Assembly: GCA_023079485.1 (NCBI GenBank)
Contig: CM041084.1
Location: forward strand, 130,770,792-130,834,791
Direction of reading: 5' to 3'
Source: Archilochus colubris
Lineage: Eukaryota > Chordata > Aves > Apodiformes > Trochilidae
Length of the DNA: 64,000 nucleotides
Shown: piece after piece, positions 33,229 through 46,199 of the stretch
Layout: each line of letters starts with the position of its first letter
How positions within the stretch are numbered: the stretch's first letter is position 1
Notes under the pieces: model-generated
Told to the model about the DNA's origin: nothing
The model's database searches: none
Seen by the model: only the letters and a program-made list of their open reading frames with translations
Made by a program: the position numbers and the translations under genes

Positions 33229-35973
33229 CTGGCCTATGTAGGTAACAGATTACTTCTTCCCAAACTAACTCAGTCAGGTTAGGTAGCATTGTATTAAGTT
33301 TTGGCTAAGTCATTTAGGACAGGTCTGTAACATCATGCTACTGTTGTAGGAAGAATCACTTTGTAAAGCCAAAGCTCAGCTTTTGCATGGTGAAAAGAGC
33401 AGGGTGGAGATGCTGTAAGCACAATGTTGCAGCTGGGATTGTGAGTTGCTGCCATGCAATGACCACGTCTCTCTCATTGTGGGACTTTCTGCAGCCATTG
33501 ACCCTGATTTAGACCCTCTCTTTTGGCATCTCTGTTTCCATTTGGGATTTCAGGGAGAATACCATGCTGCATCTCACTCCAGTCTGTGCACTGCTTTTGA
33601 GGGAAGGGAAGCACTGCCCCTTGTCCTGTTCTGTAAAATGTTTAAATCAGTGTTAATCAGCATCACCGCTGCTGAGATTATGGTTGGCTTAGTGCATCAA
33701 TACCTTCAAGTTAGCAGCAGTACTAGCTAAATTCCAGCACCAAGAGGAGCTGGATAACAACAACAGAACAATGAAAATACCTTCCCAACACTTCAGTCCA
33801 CCTAGGAAGTCATTGGTGAAGAGCTCAAGCATAGAGCAATGAGAGGCAGACAAGTTTAAGCACTGCAAGTGAGAGGCAGATGAAAAGTTTGGTCTTTCCA
33901 TCTGAACCTGCTCAAGCCTAACAGCCAAAGCCCACACTCATCAGCCACTTATCCCTGGAAGTACAAAGAGTTCAGGGGTTGCCTTCTTACCATGTATCTC
34001 AGCATAATGCAAGTTTCACACCAGTTTCAGTAGGACTCACCATCTACCTCATACTTGATCATTCTTGAAAGAAAGCTGTTCCTTTGGCCTGAGAGAGTTC
34101 ACTGGGGAAGCTTGCACAGGGAGAGACCAAGCCTCTCATGACTTGCTGAGGTCACCAGCATTTAGATACAAAATGTTAAACTTAGGCAACCCCATATTTG
34201 TTTTTTTCTGTCCAGAAAGCTCTAATGAAGAGGTCTTCTATACTGAGACACATGTAAAGTGAAGAGAAACAGACCAAGAACAGTCCATCAGAGACCTAGG
34301 GGACAGTATGAACTGCAATCCTGTTGACCAAGAAATCTCCTGGGAAATTTTTTACTCTCTTCAAAAACCAGAAGTACCACGATGTGGTGGAGAAGCTTCT
34401 TGTAAGGTCTTGTGTTCTAATAAATCTCAGAGGTTTGTCCATCCAGTGTCCATACATGAGGGTGTACCTACAGTCACAGCACCTGGGCAGCTGACCAGGG
34501 ATCCTGCAGGGCTTGTGCAGGACCCTGCTGGTGATGTACAAATACACAGAGAGAGGGTCCCTGGCTCTGCAGTGTTTCTTTGGGTGGAAGGCAAAGGGTC
34601 TGAAGGACTTGCTCAGTCCTTTAGTGCCACTGGTCACCAGGACAAGAACTGGAATCTGTTTTTTACCTTCCTCTGGCTGCCACTAATACCAGTCTAATAT
34701 TTAGTCGTTAAGATGTAAAGAAACTGGTTTCCTTACCCCTACTTAGAAGCTGCAGATGAAGTACATGCTGGCATATATTAATTAACTTCTGTTGGTTTTC
34801 TCTAAGAAAGTGATAAACAAGAAAAAGTTCAGTTTTTTTTAAACTGAAGGTTCCTAAAATGTTAGCTGTGCCTTAGTGAATTGAAATAAGAAGAATGTAA
34901 TTAAACATCTGCTCTATTACTCCTATTAATGACTGTAAAATAGTCAGAAAATTCTGAAGGTTGTGGCCATGGTAACAGACACTAACTTAGGAAAAAAGAA
35001 ATCACTGCAGCTATATTTCAATATAAAGATTGCTCATCTCCTTTTCAGAGCTGGAAGTTTACAGAAAAACCTTGACATGTGTGCTGGTTCCTCTGTTATG
35101 ATTTCTTCCTATGTACGTGGCACATTTAGTGTGGGAAACTATCACTTCTAAGAAGATGGATGAGCTCAAGTGCTATATTCACTCTTATTTGAAGGAAGAA
35201 AAACTGCTCTTTTTTTTGGCAATGGGTTGGAGCAATCACTGGTAAATGCTTTTGTGGAAAATGACAATGTACCATGATGGAAATGGGCCATATCTTCCCC
35301 TAACATGCAGCTGCCTCCCTCCCTTAAGTGAGGGAGTGTGAAACAATAGCTGCTTGCACCAGAGAAGCCCAGCAGCTACAAGCAGCCTTTCTAGAAGGAT
35401 CCTGAAGAACCAAGCCTGGAGCCCCACTCCCTCATCCTGGCTGAGGAAGAACCAACAGAAACTTATGAGACAGCCCTAAACACCTCTCCTCACCAAACCC
35501 TGCTCACTGCCCTCCTGCCTCCAGTTCTAACACTACACCTTGCATCCCACAGGCACTGCAGCTCTTCAGGCACATACAAGTGTAGAAGAAGGTCCAAGGA
35601 CAAACCAAGCCCAACAAAACAAGGACCACAGAAGAGAGGGGCTGAAACAAATCTGGTGGAGGATAACAGGGATGTGCTGTGCATAGAGCTGAGTATCAGT
35701 TTCAGGAGCTCTGCAAAATGACTGAAACTGCACCTACTACAGCCAGCAGTGACAGAAAGGATTTCTCTGGGTGCAGTGTTTCATGCACCTGTGTGATATC
35801 TTCTTCAAATAGAAGCCTGTAAGCAATGTGCATATTTGTCAAAGAGTCCAGGCAAAAAGTGTTTTTCCACCAAACTGCCTAAATTCAGCCCTGGTTCATA
35901 AAAAAATTGCAAAAACTCCTCTCTGAGATGTGTGCATGCTGAAATATCTAGAAGACCTGAAAAAAAAGCAAGG

Positions 35974-35991
35974 AAAAAAAAAAAAAAAAAA
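35974..35991 (+). repeat. Poly(A) run, 18 bases
   Basis: An A homopolymer beside further A-rich sequence in the presumed NCALD 5' intron. Confidence 0.9.
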
Positions 35992-38900
35992 GCAGCAAAA
36001 GCAAAGGAAGGTCCAGGGAGCTGGTCCTGGTGAAACCCACTGAAACCCTTGACTAGTCTTTTTGAGGGCTTCTTGAAAACCTTGTCTGAGGTTCACATCT
36101 AGAACTGGGGTGAACTCAGCTCCTGGCTGGAGGCCAGTTGTGAAGCTGGTGCAAGCGAATAGGTTACAGCATCTTTCTCTATGGGCAACAACTGTGGACA
36201 GGGAGGGAGTGCCTGACAGTGTTGCATTTCTTGTGTGTTTTCCCTTTGAGCTGAAGCACACTATGTGAACTCAACAGAACAAACAGACCTAATTTATTTG
36301 GATTTGGGTAATACAGAAGCTATGTGCAGTCCATGCTAACAAGATACCACAATCAGCAGATGCATCTGCAGATGCTTTCAGCACACCATTTGGAGCATCA
36401 TCCATTTGTGTCTTCATAAAGGAAGACAACAACATAAGGATTCCTTTTTGTCTTGATCAATTATTTGAAATTATGCTAAATTAGCACACAAAGGACACAT
36501 TGCCAGAGCTTGCAATACGAATACTGCCTTTTCAAATATGAAGACAACCAAATGCCAGGGAATGTTTGGTGCAGCTTGAAAATTCCTCTAGCATGACCAA
36601 GAGAAATAAAGTTACTGCCACCAACACTACATAGGCCCCATGCCTGTGGTTTCTAACAATGCCATCCTTGCAGCATGGCCACATGAAGAATTTAATTCAG
36701 TGAAGTTGTGTAAGGAACTCTGATCCCACTAGCAATGCATGGCAGCTCAGTCATGAGTGAAAACCAAATGACCTGTTAAGACTTGTGATTTCTTTGGAGA
36801 GGGACACAAACCATGTGCCTGCCTATTTGCACATCTTCCCCATGCACACACAGCCATCTCTTTCCCATCTCTTGTCCACATCTTAGTAGAGCCATTCCCA
36901 TCACTGAGGCTGCAGAGACAGACAAGTTCAGCTGTTCCTCTGCCGAGGTCCAGGCTCACATCAAGCTTGATATGCCCAGAGCCTGGTATTTCCTTATCAG
37001 CTGCTATATCTATCCCTAAACTGCTGCCACAGGAGGCCTGTTGGTACTGAGCAATCCGCAGACACCATCCAACCTTGTGTGATGCCCAAAAGGTTCAGCC
37101 ATCCCTCACCCCAAAATACAGACAAAGGCCCAGAGAGATTCCTGCCCAGCATCATCATGCTGCAGGCTGCTTTCTCCTTCCCCCTCTTGATGCCAGTTCT
37201 TGTTGCTGAGCATCAATAGCCTGTGGGCATCAGCACCTTGTGTGCTACCAGCACTCAGAAGCTACCTCTGCTTCCTGACAAGTAAGTGGTCCATGGCCTG
37301 GGCTTGTGGTGCTGGTGGCTGTACAAAACCCATGGGGAGGGTGGTCAGATACTGCTGAAGCAGTGGGGAGGGTGGGAGCAAGGGGAAGCAGGTCTTCTCC
37401 TGATGCAGGAGATCACTCCTGTGGTGCTTGGAGGGCTTCTCCAAGCCCTGCTCCATACAGCCTTTCATATGAGCTGCAAAGAGTAACAGCAGATGCTGGG
37501 ACCCAGAGGGAGAGGAGTTTTAGTGCTGCTCTATTTCCTTCTTCAGAAGATTTACTTTTGGAGGATGAGGTTGGAAGTGCAGAGCAGCTTCCTGAGGGAG
37601 GGCTTCCTTGCCTCCAAAGCACTGGAAATAAAATGGAGTGGAGTGTGCCATGAAGCCTTACTTCACTACAGCTTTTATCTTTTAAAATTAGGTTAGCAAA
37701 TTCATTGCTCCAGTAGCTTAATCTTAGAGTGGTCTGTCTATACACATGATGGACTGGAATATGAACTAATTCTGTCGATAAAGTGACTGCTTGCATCTCA
37801 ATTGCAGATACAAGGAATTCAGTCTTCCCTTTGAGATGCTAATCAGCTGCAGGCTGGTACAGTCCCCTCCCTGTGCTTTTGGTTTGGATGCACCCTACAT
37901 CCAAGTTTTTTTCAGCAATAGATGATATTCTGTGAGGAAAGGAAAGGAGAGGGGGAAAAAATCTGGCTCCAAGCACCCAACTGCAGACTGTGTGTGGCTT
38001 GGGGTCTGCAGCTTACAGGGACATCTCTGACTGATACCACCAGTTCTGTATGCACTGGGGACCCAGCTGTCTGGCTCTGTTCATCTTCAGCCTGTGTCCT
38101 GTATTGACAGGAGAGGCAGAGACCAGCAGAAGTATTCCCTCTGATGGGTTCAAGTCAGCAAGGAGGTTCCCAGGTGGAAAGGATCCTTGACTGGAAATTC
38201 ACAGCCAGACCACACACCTGAGCAAGGGGGCTGGGCTTGATCAGAATATTCATTTACACAAATGCTTTGAATCAAGAAACAACTTTTCTCCAGTTGCATC
38301 CTTTGACAGCAGCTCAGGAGGTGATCAATTTGTATTCAAACTCTCCACATTACTTTTCTATAGAAAGCAGGGGGCACTGGCCTCCAGATTAAGAAACTGA
38401 AGTTTAGTTGTCTCCATACAAACTATGGAAATCCATTCACTACCATCACTGGAGTCTAGAGAGTGACTGAGAAAACCCCAAATTCATGGGGTGATTTCAG
38501 GCAGTAACAGAAATATTGGAGGCTGGTTTCACCAAAGTGCTTGAGGAGAGCACAGTTTCAGTTTGCTCCACATCCAATGTCAGACAATTATATAATTTGT
38601 TGCTGTTGTGGAGTTCCCTCGTTTTAGCAAAAAGAGCTGGAAAATACAAGCTCATGCCACATTAAAACCTTTTCTGCTTGATTGCTCAGTTCAGCAGACA
38701 AATCCTCAAATCAATTATTCTTAGAGCTGCTGTCAGGATAACTGTTGACCAAGAGAGTAAGCTAAAATCTGCAGCATCCTGGTAGTATCTGGTCCTTGGC
38801 TTTAGATCATTGCAGATGTAGGCACCAGGTGAAGTCTTGTCGAACAGTCCTCAATGTGAAAATGTGAAACCTTATTCTTCAGATCAGAGAATGCTCTAGT

Positions 38901-39762
38901 GTTAATAAAAAAAACCCAGAATTACAGTGCAAGAAGCAGACTTAACCAGGCTGTTTTCATATTTCTGAAGGCCTTTAATTTCTTTTTTTTAAAGGGAGAG
39001 TCATTCAGTTCTCATTTATAGAACATATTCAGAAGAACTAGCTGATAACACTGAAAGAAACTGAAAACCTGAAAGAGAAAGAGTGCAAGGACTGCTTTTC
39101 CTGTCATCAAAAGGGCAGCCAAATATTCAGTAATTTCTCCTTTCTTGCTTTATTTGAGCATAAAAGAGAAGTAGCTCTGTTCTTCGGTTTGTGGGATGTC
39201 ACCACTAAGTTCTTCAAAAGTCTCTAAACCCTTTGGCACAAAGAAGAAAGGAAGACAGTCAGATCTTTGTGGGGAATGGCAGGGAGATGTTGAGGGAGAA
39301 GACTTCCAGTCTTAATTGAAGAACTAGCAGAATGTTGTTTTAGGACTACAAGATATTTATAGTCTCACCCATTTTGAATGTAAAGGGTACAAATAAAATT
39401 TTTTCTATTCCTCTGCAGGCCAAGATCTGAGCAACAGAGGCCAGAGCACAAAAAAATTTTCACCCCATTCCAAATTCCCATAAAAAAGTGTACTAAGCTT
39501 GAATAATGAGTTTAGTCATTTGAATCATGAATTTGGCTTCATAACTGCTGGGAGATTGAAGCAGAGCAAAACACATCTGCTAACACCCTAACTTGAGCAC
39601 TACCATTGGCAAGTCCTGCTGAAGGGATCTCAGACTGAAGTTGCAGAAATGTTAGAGGTTAGAACTGAAGTTTCTTGGCAGAGCTGACCTAATATGGAAA
39701 CCCTGCACTGGCTTTCAAACCAGCATGTAAGCCTTCGTTACTAATTGATAGATTTATAATGG

Positions 39763-39803
39763 AATAGAATCATAGAATCATTTTGGTTGGAAAGACCTTT
39801 CAT
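39763..39803 (-). mobile_element. CR1 LINE 3' end, minus orientation
   Basis: AATAGAATCATAGAATCA then TTTTGGTTGGAAAGACC is the reverse complement of a CR1 tail. Only about 40 bases are recognisable. Confidence 0.85.
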
Positions 39804-39954
39804 ATAGAAAGGTTAATTCATAAGCACTTAGGTAAAATCAGAGTAAAGTAAATCATTCATGTTGTGGGTGTTCTGGACAGAGTCAGACAGATGCTTCCTC
39901 TTTAGGGACCATGGATTGAAAGGAAAGGGGAAATCTCTGGTGGAAGGAGGTTAC

Positions 39955-40870
39955 AATGGAGTTCTTCCAAGAGGAGTTTCAGCATGGATCTTGTTTAACA
40001 TTTTCATGAATAACCATGATGCATAATCTCAAAACAGTGCAGTTGCTGTTGGCACCAAGGTGGGAGACATTGTCAGCTGGCTACCATGAAAGAAGAATGG
40101 GATGATTTTAGCACTGGAATAGTGCAATGGGATGAAATCCCTTCTCATGAAGGGAGAGAGTTTCTGAGAGACCAGTAGGAAGAGTTGATGAGCTGACTTT
40201 TATTAGAAATGGTGGAGCTAGAGGAAGATCTGAAAGTCTTATACAGCCGTAAGATAACTGTAAAACACCAATATGCTTTGACTTGCAGGGGATAAATGAA
40301 GTTTCCTAATGAACCTACTGAGATTGATCAGGTGAGTCCAGGGAGGGGGACTCACTGCTAATCATCAGTATTAATGACAGCCAGTTATCCAAGGGTTTGG
40401 TGACATAAGGACTCACCTGGATTACTGTAGTACACAGCCAGGAAAGCAAGCTCAGAAAAAGGGATTTTGGTCTCTCAGTGGCTGCAGAGCTGGGCTGTTA
40501 AGCCAAATAAGGGAATGGAAAGCCTGTGCTCTCAGGGGAGACCAGAGGCACTCGGCTGTTTAGCCTAGCTAAAGAAAGGCCAAGAGGGGATATGGTTGTA
40601 GTCTATAAATACATCAGAGGGGGTAAACACAAGGGAAGGAGGAAAGCTGTTTAAACTGAAGGACAATGCTGGCACAAGAACAAATGGGAATAAAGTAGCC
40701 ATGAATAAATTTTGGCTGGGAATGAGAAGCAAATCTCTAACCACTGGAGTGGTGAGGTCTGTGGAACAGCCTTCTCTGAAGATCACAAGACAAATGGCTT
40801 AGCTCATGTGGAAATAGAGTTTGAAAAACCCGTGAATAGGGTCTATATGAGGCAGATACAGACTGTATGA
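39955..40870 (+). mobile_element. Old CR1-type LINE fragment: end of reverse transcriptase plus 3' region
   Basis: At about 39962-40014 the frame reads close to the LINE motif VLFNIF-I-D, here as ILFNIFMNN. Around 40560-40790 the wording GAGGGGATATGGTTGTAG, CTATAAATACATCAGAGG and a GTGGAACAGCCTTCTCTG-like segment match the CR1 3' region. The frame is broken throughout, so it is a non-functional relic. It lacks its 5' part, and the 3' terminal repeat is not clear. Confidence 0.8.
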
Positions 40871-43800
40871 GTCAGGAAGCATCCTCCTGTCCTGCCTTCC
40901 ACTGGAAGAGAAACATCATCCTAAAAGCCAACTGTGCTTCTTACAATGGGCAGAGTCTTTCTGGCACAAAGGATCACCAAAGAGGAGAGCCAAAGGCAGT
41001 AATGTCAGGTAAATATGCTTACAGTATCTATGTCTTTGTCTGCAGTGTGTAATCTCCCATTGCTGCACATCAGTAATGCAGAGCAGCAGGAATGCAAGCA
41101 GAGGTTTATCCAAGCAGATGAGGGAGTGCCAGGACACAGCAGACAGGACAGGAGAGCCAGCCAGCTCTGTCAGTACAATTGGGAGCAGCATTATGATTAT
41201 TGCAAAGATGTAATTGAAATTAAGATTTACAAGTAACCTCTGTAAAATTCACAGCTGGTCAGGCTTAACCTTGGAGTCAAGAGGCTTAGTAAAGTATGTT
41301 GTCCAAATATGTAAAATAGTAAATTTTCCATTTTCTTGGAAAGTGAATCATGTGCCTAGTTTCTATATTCAGTATTGATGGAGTAATTTACCCTTTCTAC
41401 AAACTTTTTCTTCCTTAATGTGATCCTTCTGTCTGCTATAAGGAGCAAAAGAACTTATATAACACACCTTTTCATTTGGAGACCTCTGATCACTTTACAA
41501 AGATTACTGGGTGACATCTGCTTTTCAGTGTTGACTGAAACAGGAAAAGGGAAGAAAGGATTTTCTAACCTGTCTGTATGGTTTTTTGTATCCTATGCTC
41601 CTGGACCACTCCTGGAATGGTCAGTTTTCAATGTTCCTGGATTGACAGGGGGGGACCAGCACAGGACAGACTCTCACCCTGGCCCTGCCAGGGCACAGAG
41701 GCTATTGGCATTTAAACATCCTGACAGCCAATCTTCTGCTCCAGGACATGCCCAGGACCATCTCAGTTGCGACGGTGGGGAAAGCCCCTGCCACATGCTC
41801 CCCCAAGACAGATGTAGAGAAACCCTTCTGCTTATCACCATCATGCAGCAATGTCCTGAACACGTGGGGTTGCTCCCACAGCCAGGGTGCACAGGTGCTG
41901 CTTCACCACTCAGGATTTGTGCTTTTCCATCTCTACACTCCTGATCCCTCAACCCCAGAGTTACATCATGTATTTCCCTGCTCCTGGGCATCCTTTTTTC
42001 TGTTGTAGCCTGAGCACACCTGTTCCTCCACAGGCAGAAAATGACCCTCAGATCTCCATGCCTGGAAAGTACTTCATATAATAAAATAATATTCAACCTT
42101 TGATGTGTCTTTTCTATGTTTAAAATACTTTAAATGACAGTTCTAAGGAATGCTGTCTCTGCAGTATGCAACACAGTCTGAAGGGTACAGGAAATGTATT
42201 CTGCTGTTTAACCATCAAGTGCTTATATGCAAAAAGTCAAGAAGTTAAGGAACATGAAAGTTGTCAACTGTCCACTTAATGGGGAAGAACATAGCTTGAG
42301 GGAAGCTGTTGCCCCAGGACACTACATTGGACTGAATTTTCTCTTTTCTCGAAAATTTTCTGCCCAGGATTTCAAACAGCAACGAAGTACAAAATACTTG
42401 TGAATGACACCAAGGCTTTGTAAATGGCACTTCACTTTGTAAAACACCAACGAGCCACCCATGGGGTCTGCAGGTGGAGGGGGATGCCACTGTCCTCTGC
42501 CATCTGATGAGCTTATAGAGGGCAGCACGGAGGTTCATGAACCTGATTATAAAGGAAATAGGTAGACCATCAGCTTGTCCTCTGAACCCACTGCCCACAT
42601 TTTGGCTATCTCATAAGTTTCTTCAGGGCAGGAAAAAAACACCTGAGAACAGATATCACAATACCTAACAAATTCCTCTAATGCTAATTTCTTTTGGGGG
42701 CTGTGTGATACAGTTAACCATCGATCCCACTAGAAACACCAAACCTAATTAGTTTATGTGACTGCATCAGATGGAGAAACTGCACATTGTTGTCAGTTCT
42801 TACTGGGGATTCAGTGCAGATCTTCCTTTTGTCCACTTATAATTAAAACAATCTTCTCTGTAGATTAGATTCAGTGGTTTATAATGAAATGCAATAAAGA
42901 TTCCTGAAGTAAATCACGTTTTTCTTAATATGTTTAAACAATTTTTATGGAGTCTTCTATTGATTGGAGGAGGAGAATTTTCAGGGTTAATGTGCTTAAG
43001 CAGACTTGACAAACCATCCAATTACCCAGCACTTCTCAAGACTAATGCCTGAAGTAACGAGCATGTCACACAAGGCTGCTTCACTTCCATTTGTGCCAGA
43101 TGCCTGAAAGGCAGCAATCATAAATCTGTGTAACTGGTGGGGTGGGGGATTTCAGAAATTACTGGGAGAAAATCCTCTCATTGTCTTGTCTGTGTGGACA
43201 AATTAAGCACTCTGGGGAATCTTGATCAAAATTACCCAGCAGCAGAATTAGATAGCCAACTGTGAGTAGTAAGGAATGGGAAGTTATGACCAGTTGAGCA
43301 GTGCAAATGGGGCAACACTGATTCTTCAGTGGAAAGACTGAAGCAAAACACAAAATATGATACAGAACAGTGAATGTAAACACTGATGAAACATGCAAAT
43401 GGTTGTATAGGATTTTATTGCTGAATGAAACAGCTATGCTTTAAAACCAGAGCTCATTTTGGTTAAAAAACGAACAAAGTCAAGTAATTGCACATTAGAG
43501 CCAGATGCTTAGCATAACTAGAAATTTAGGAAAGTTTTTTGCTTTTATGTGATGGTGCTAGGAAGAAAAGCTGTTGTTCAGTTTTGTGAAATAAATATTT
43601 CCTGTTAACTGAGCTTTCCTTTAAAAAAGCATATTTCTGTTTCACCAGTGAGAGCAGTTGTGTGGTTTTAAATGCAGGCCAGGCAGTGCAGGGCAGAGCT
43701 TTAATTACACCTATCCTTCCATGAGATCACTGTGAGACAATTGCTCAAGGCTAATAAGGATTAAAACATATTCATTGACTGAAAAAATAAGTCCTTAATG

Positions 43801-45354
43801 CTAGTCTTTCTAAATCCCCTGTATTAGTTGAAGCAATATGAGCACAGCAACTTCTGTTTAAAGGGAAAAACTTTACACTTCAATGCAATTATGTCCATGT
43901 TCTGCTTTACTAAAACCTGGGGTCCTGCTTCACCAAGCCCCAGCATTCAGCCCAGCCCAGCCACTATTCTGGTGCTCTGCAGGGTTTTGATGCAAAGGTG
44001 CAAATAGTATCAAGGAGTACCATGCAATGGCTTCCATGAAAGGACCTGCCAAGACATGGTAGTCGTGATCATGCTCCTCTGACTGGGACAGCCACTGACA
44101 ATAAATGATTTATCTGGAGTTACAATTGAATCAGTTGGGGGCTTAAATGAGAACCCCAGCCTGATGAGCTTGAGTGTGACAGATTTTTCCTGCTACCAAG
44201 TGACACAGCCTACCTCTGATCAGCATCTGATAAATGAGCTGTGCTTCCAGCATGCAGCGAGGTTTAGTCCTGTCCCACCAGCCACATATGCAGCTCCCCA
44301 TGTCCCCAGAGACAGCAGGAGGCTGCTGCACCACAGCAGAGGATCAGACAGCTGGATATGACTGGGAAATACAGGGAAATTGGAAAATACTCCACATTTA
44401 ACAGAATAAGTAATGAAAACTATCAAACATGCTTGAGAAGCCACAACTAAAGAGTCAGATAAATGCTCCACTGGCTCTCTTGAGCCCCTCTGCCATTATT
44501 CTCCAAGGCCAAAAATGTAAAGGTTGAATTCGACAAAAACAGAAACACTGGCAGAAAACAGCACTGAAATCTCCTTTGCTTTTTACTTCTTTGACCCTGA
44601 AGTGTTATGAAGAGAACACCTGGCTATCACTTTCCTCTTGCAGAAGGAACACAGAATACTGGAAGGTGCTGCATGGCAGATGTGGGGCTGTGGAGGGGCT
44701 GGGGCAGCAGGGAGGCTGCCAGGGCATCAAGCACTCTGCAGTGCTTGCTTCAGGCCAGGGAGGATTCAGATAACAGGTTTTGGGCACAACAGAGCAATAG
44801 AAAAGAAATAGAATCGTGTTGGTCTCTCATTGAGAGGGTTAATGATGTAATAAAACCAACAACAATAATATAATCTGCCAACTGGATGACACTTTACTCA
44901 TCCTGGAGAAATAGCAGAAAGGGTTTAGCACTGGATATCCACCTCGGCAGTTTTCATATCTTTAAAATAAACAGATTCTAAACTAGAAAAGGTTAGAAAC
45001 TAAACCAGGTGGTATGAAGTGTGTGTACCAAGGAACAACATGAAATCAGCATCAAGCCCACAGACAGGGGGAAGAAATCTCTGTGTAGAGTCAGGTCAGC
45101 ACTGAAAATGACAAATTCCCTCTATACAGTCAGCTGTCTCTCTATACACTAAAGGTTTTTCTTTATCCTTGCTTCTAGCCATGTTCCTCACTTCCATCAC
45201 TCTGGTCCTATTAAAAACCCACTGCTTTGTTCAACAGACTGGAGCTGCCAGCCTTTTTGTTATGCTTCAGTAGGTTGGTTTTCTGCTGGTGGCCATAGCA
45301 AGAGCTTGCAGATCAAGAGCTTTCCCCATCCCTGGGCTTCTGAAAAACACTTTT

Positions 45355-45470
45355 CTGGTTTTAAGTTTGTTTTGGGTTTTGTAGGTTTTTTGGGGTTTTT
45401 TTTGGTTTTGTAGGTTTTTGTTTTTTGGTTTTGTTGGTTTTTGGTTTTGTTTTAGGTTTTTTTTTCTTCC
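45355..45470 (+). repeat. GT-rich low-complexity tract (GGTTTT/GTTTTG-like)
   Basis: About 115 bases built almost only from T runs and G2-G4 runs, with some TAGG units. This creates artefactual Phe/Val/Gly-rich frames on the plus strand and Lys/Asn/Gln-rich ones on the minus strand. Confidence 0.9.
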
Positions 45471-46199
45471 CAAAGACTCCCAGCCAGTGGGGGGATTATG
45501 GTGGCACTTACCACATGATGACATTTACCACATCACCTGTGACTACAAAACAAATACACCGGGGTGCATTCCCCAGCATAGAGATGAACCGGCACAGAAA
45601 TTCCCTCCTCCCTGCTGTTGAGCTTTTGCACCCTCCTGAAGAGTCACTGTGTACCATATGCTCTATGGGACAGGCCCAGTGGCACAGGCTAAAGTCCCAG
45701 GCTGGGCTTGGGCACCAGTTGGGAAGATATGAACTGTCTGGGAGCAAAACTGGAATGGGGACTACTCTGGGTAGGGAGTGGTTTAGATCACTGAGCTGCA
45801 GTGCTGGGATGGATGCTCCCTAATTACTGCAGCACCTAACACAGACACAGCCATTCCCTCAGGAAACTGGGTAACTTGTCACCTACTTGAATGTTAATGC
45901 TCAAATAAGAAATGACAAGGTTTGGGGGAAGGAAGCTCCTACTAGGAAAAGGGGTATTGAGAAAGGATTATAAACTAGATCCAGGGTTCAAATCCCCTTG
46001 CTCTACAAGAAGCTCTGGCTTATGTGATGGGCTTCCTGGGGCTCTGAAGGGGTTTCAGGGCACTTGCAGACCAAGCAGCAAGATGAGCACAACAAATACC
46101 AACCTCATTAGGCTTGACCCTTGCACCTCAAATGCCAGCCCTGTAGGGTTGACTTCTACCTGCACTAAGCAAGCCTGTGGCTGGTGGTTATTTCAGACC

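Noticed and set aside
41420..41944. 174-codon plus-strand frame
   Set aside because: No domain, no splice or promoter context, and overlapping minus-strand frames of similar length.
45355..45470. Interstitial telomeric repeat
   Set aside because: The tract is GT-rich, but the TTAGGG unit is absent.
45975..46005. tRNA B-box-like GGTTCAAATCC
   Set aside because: There is no matching A box and no acceptor or anticodon stem can be formed around it.
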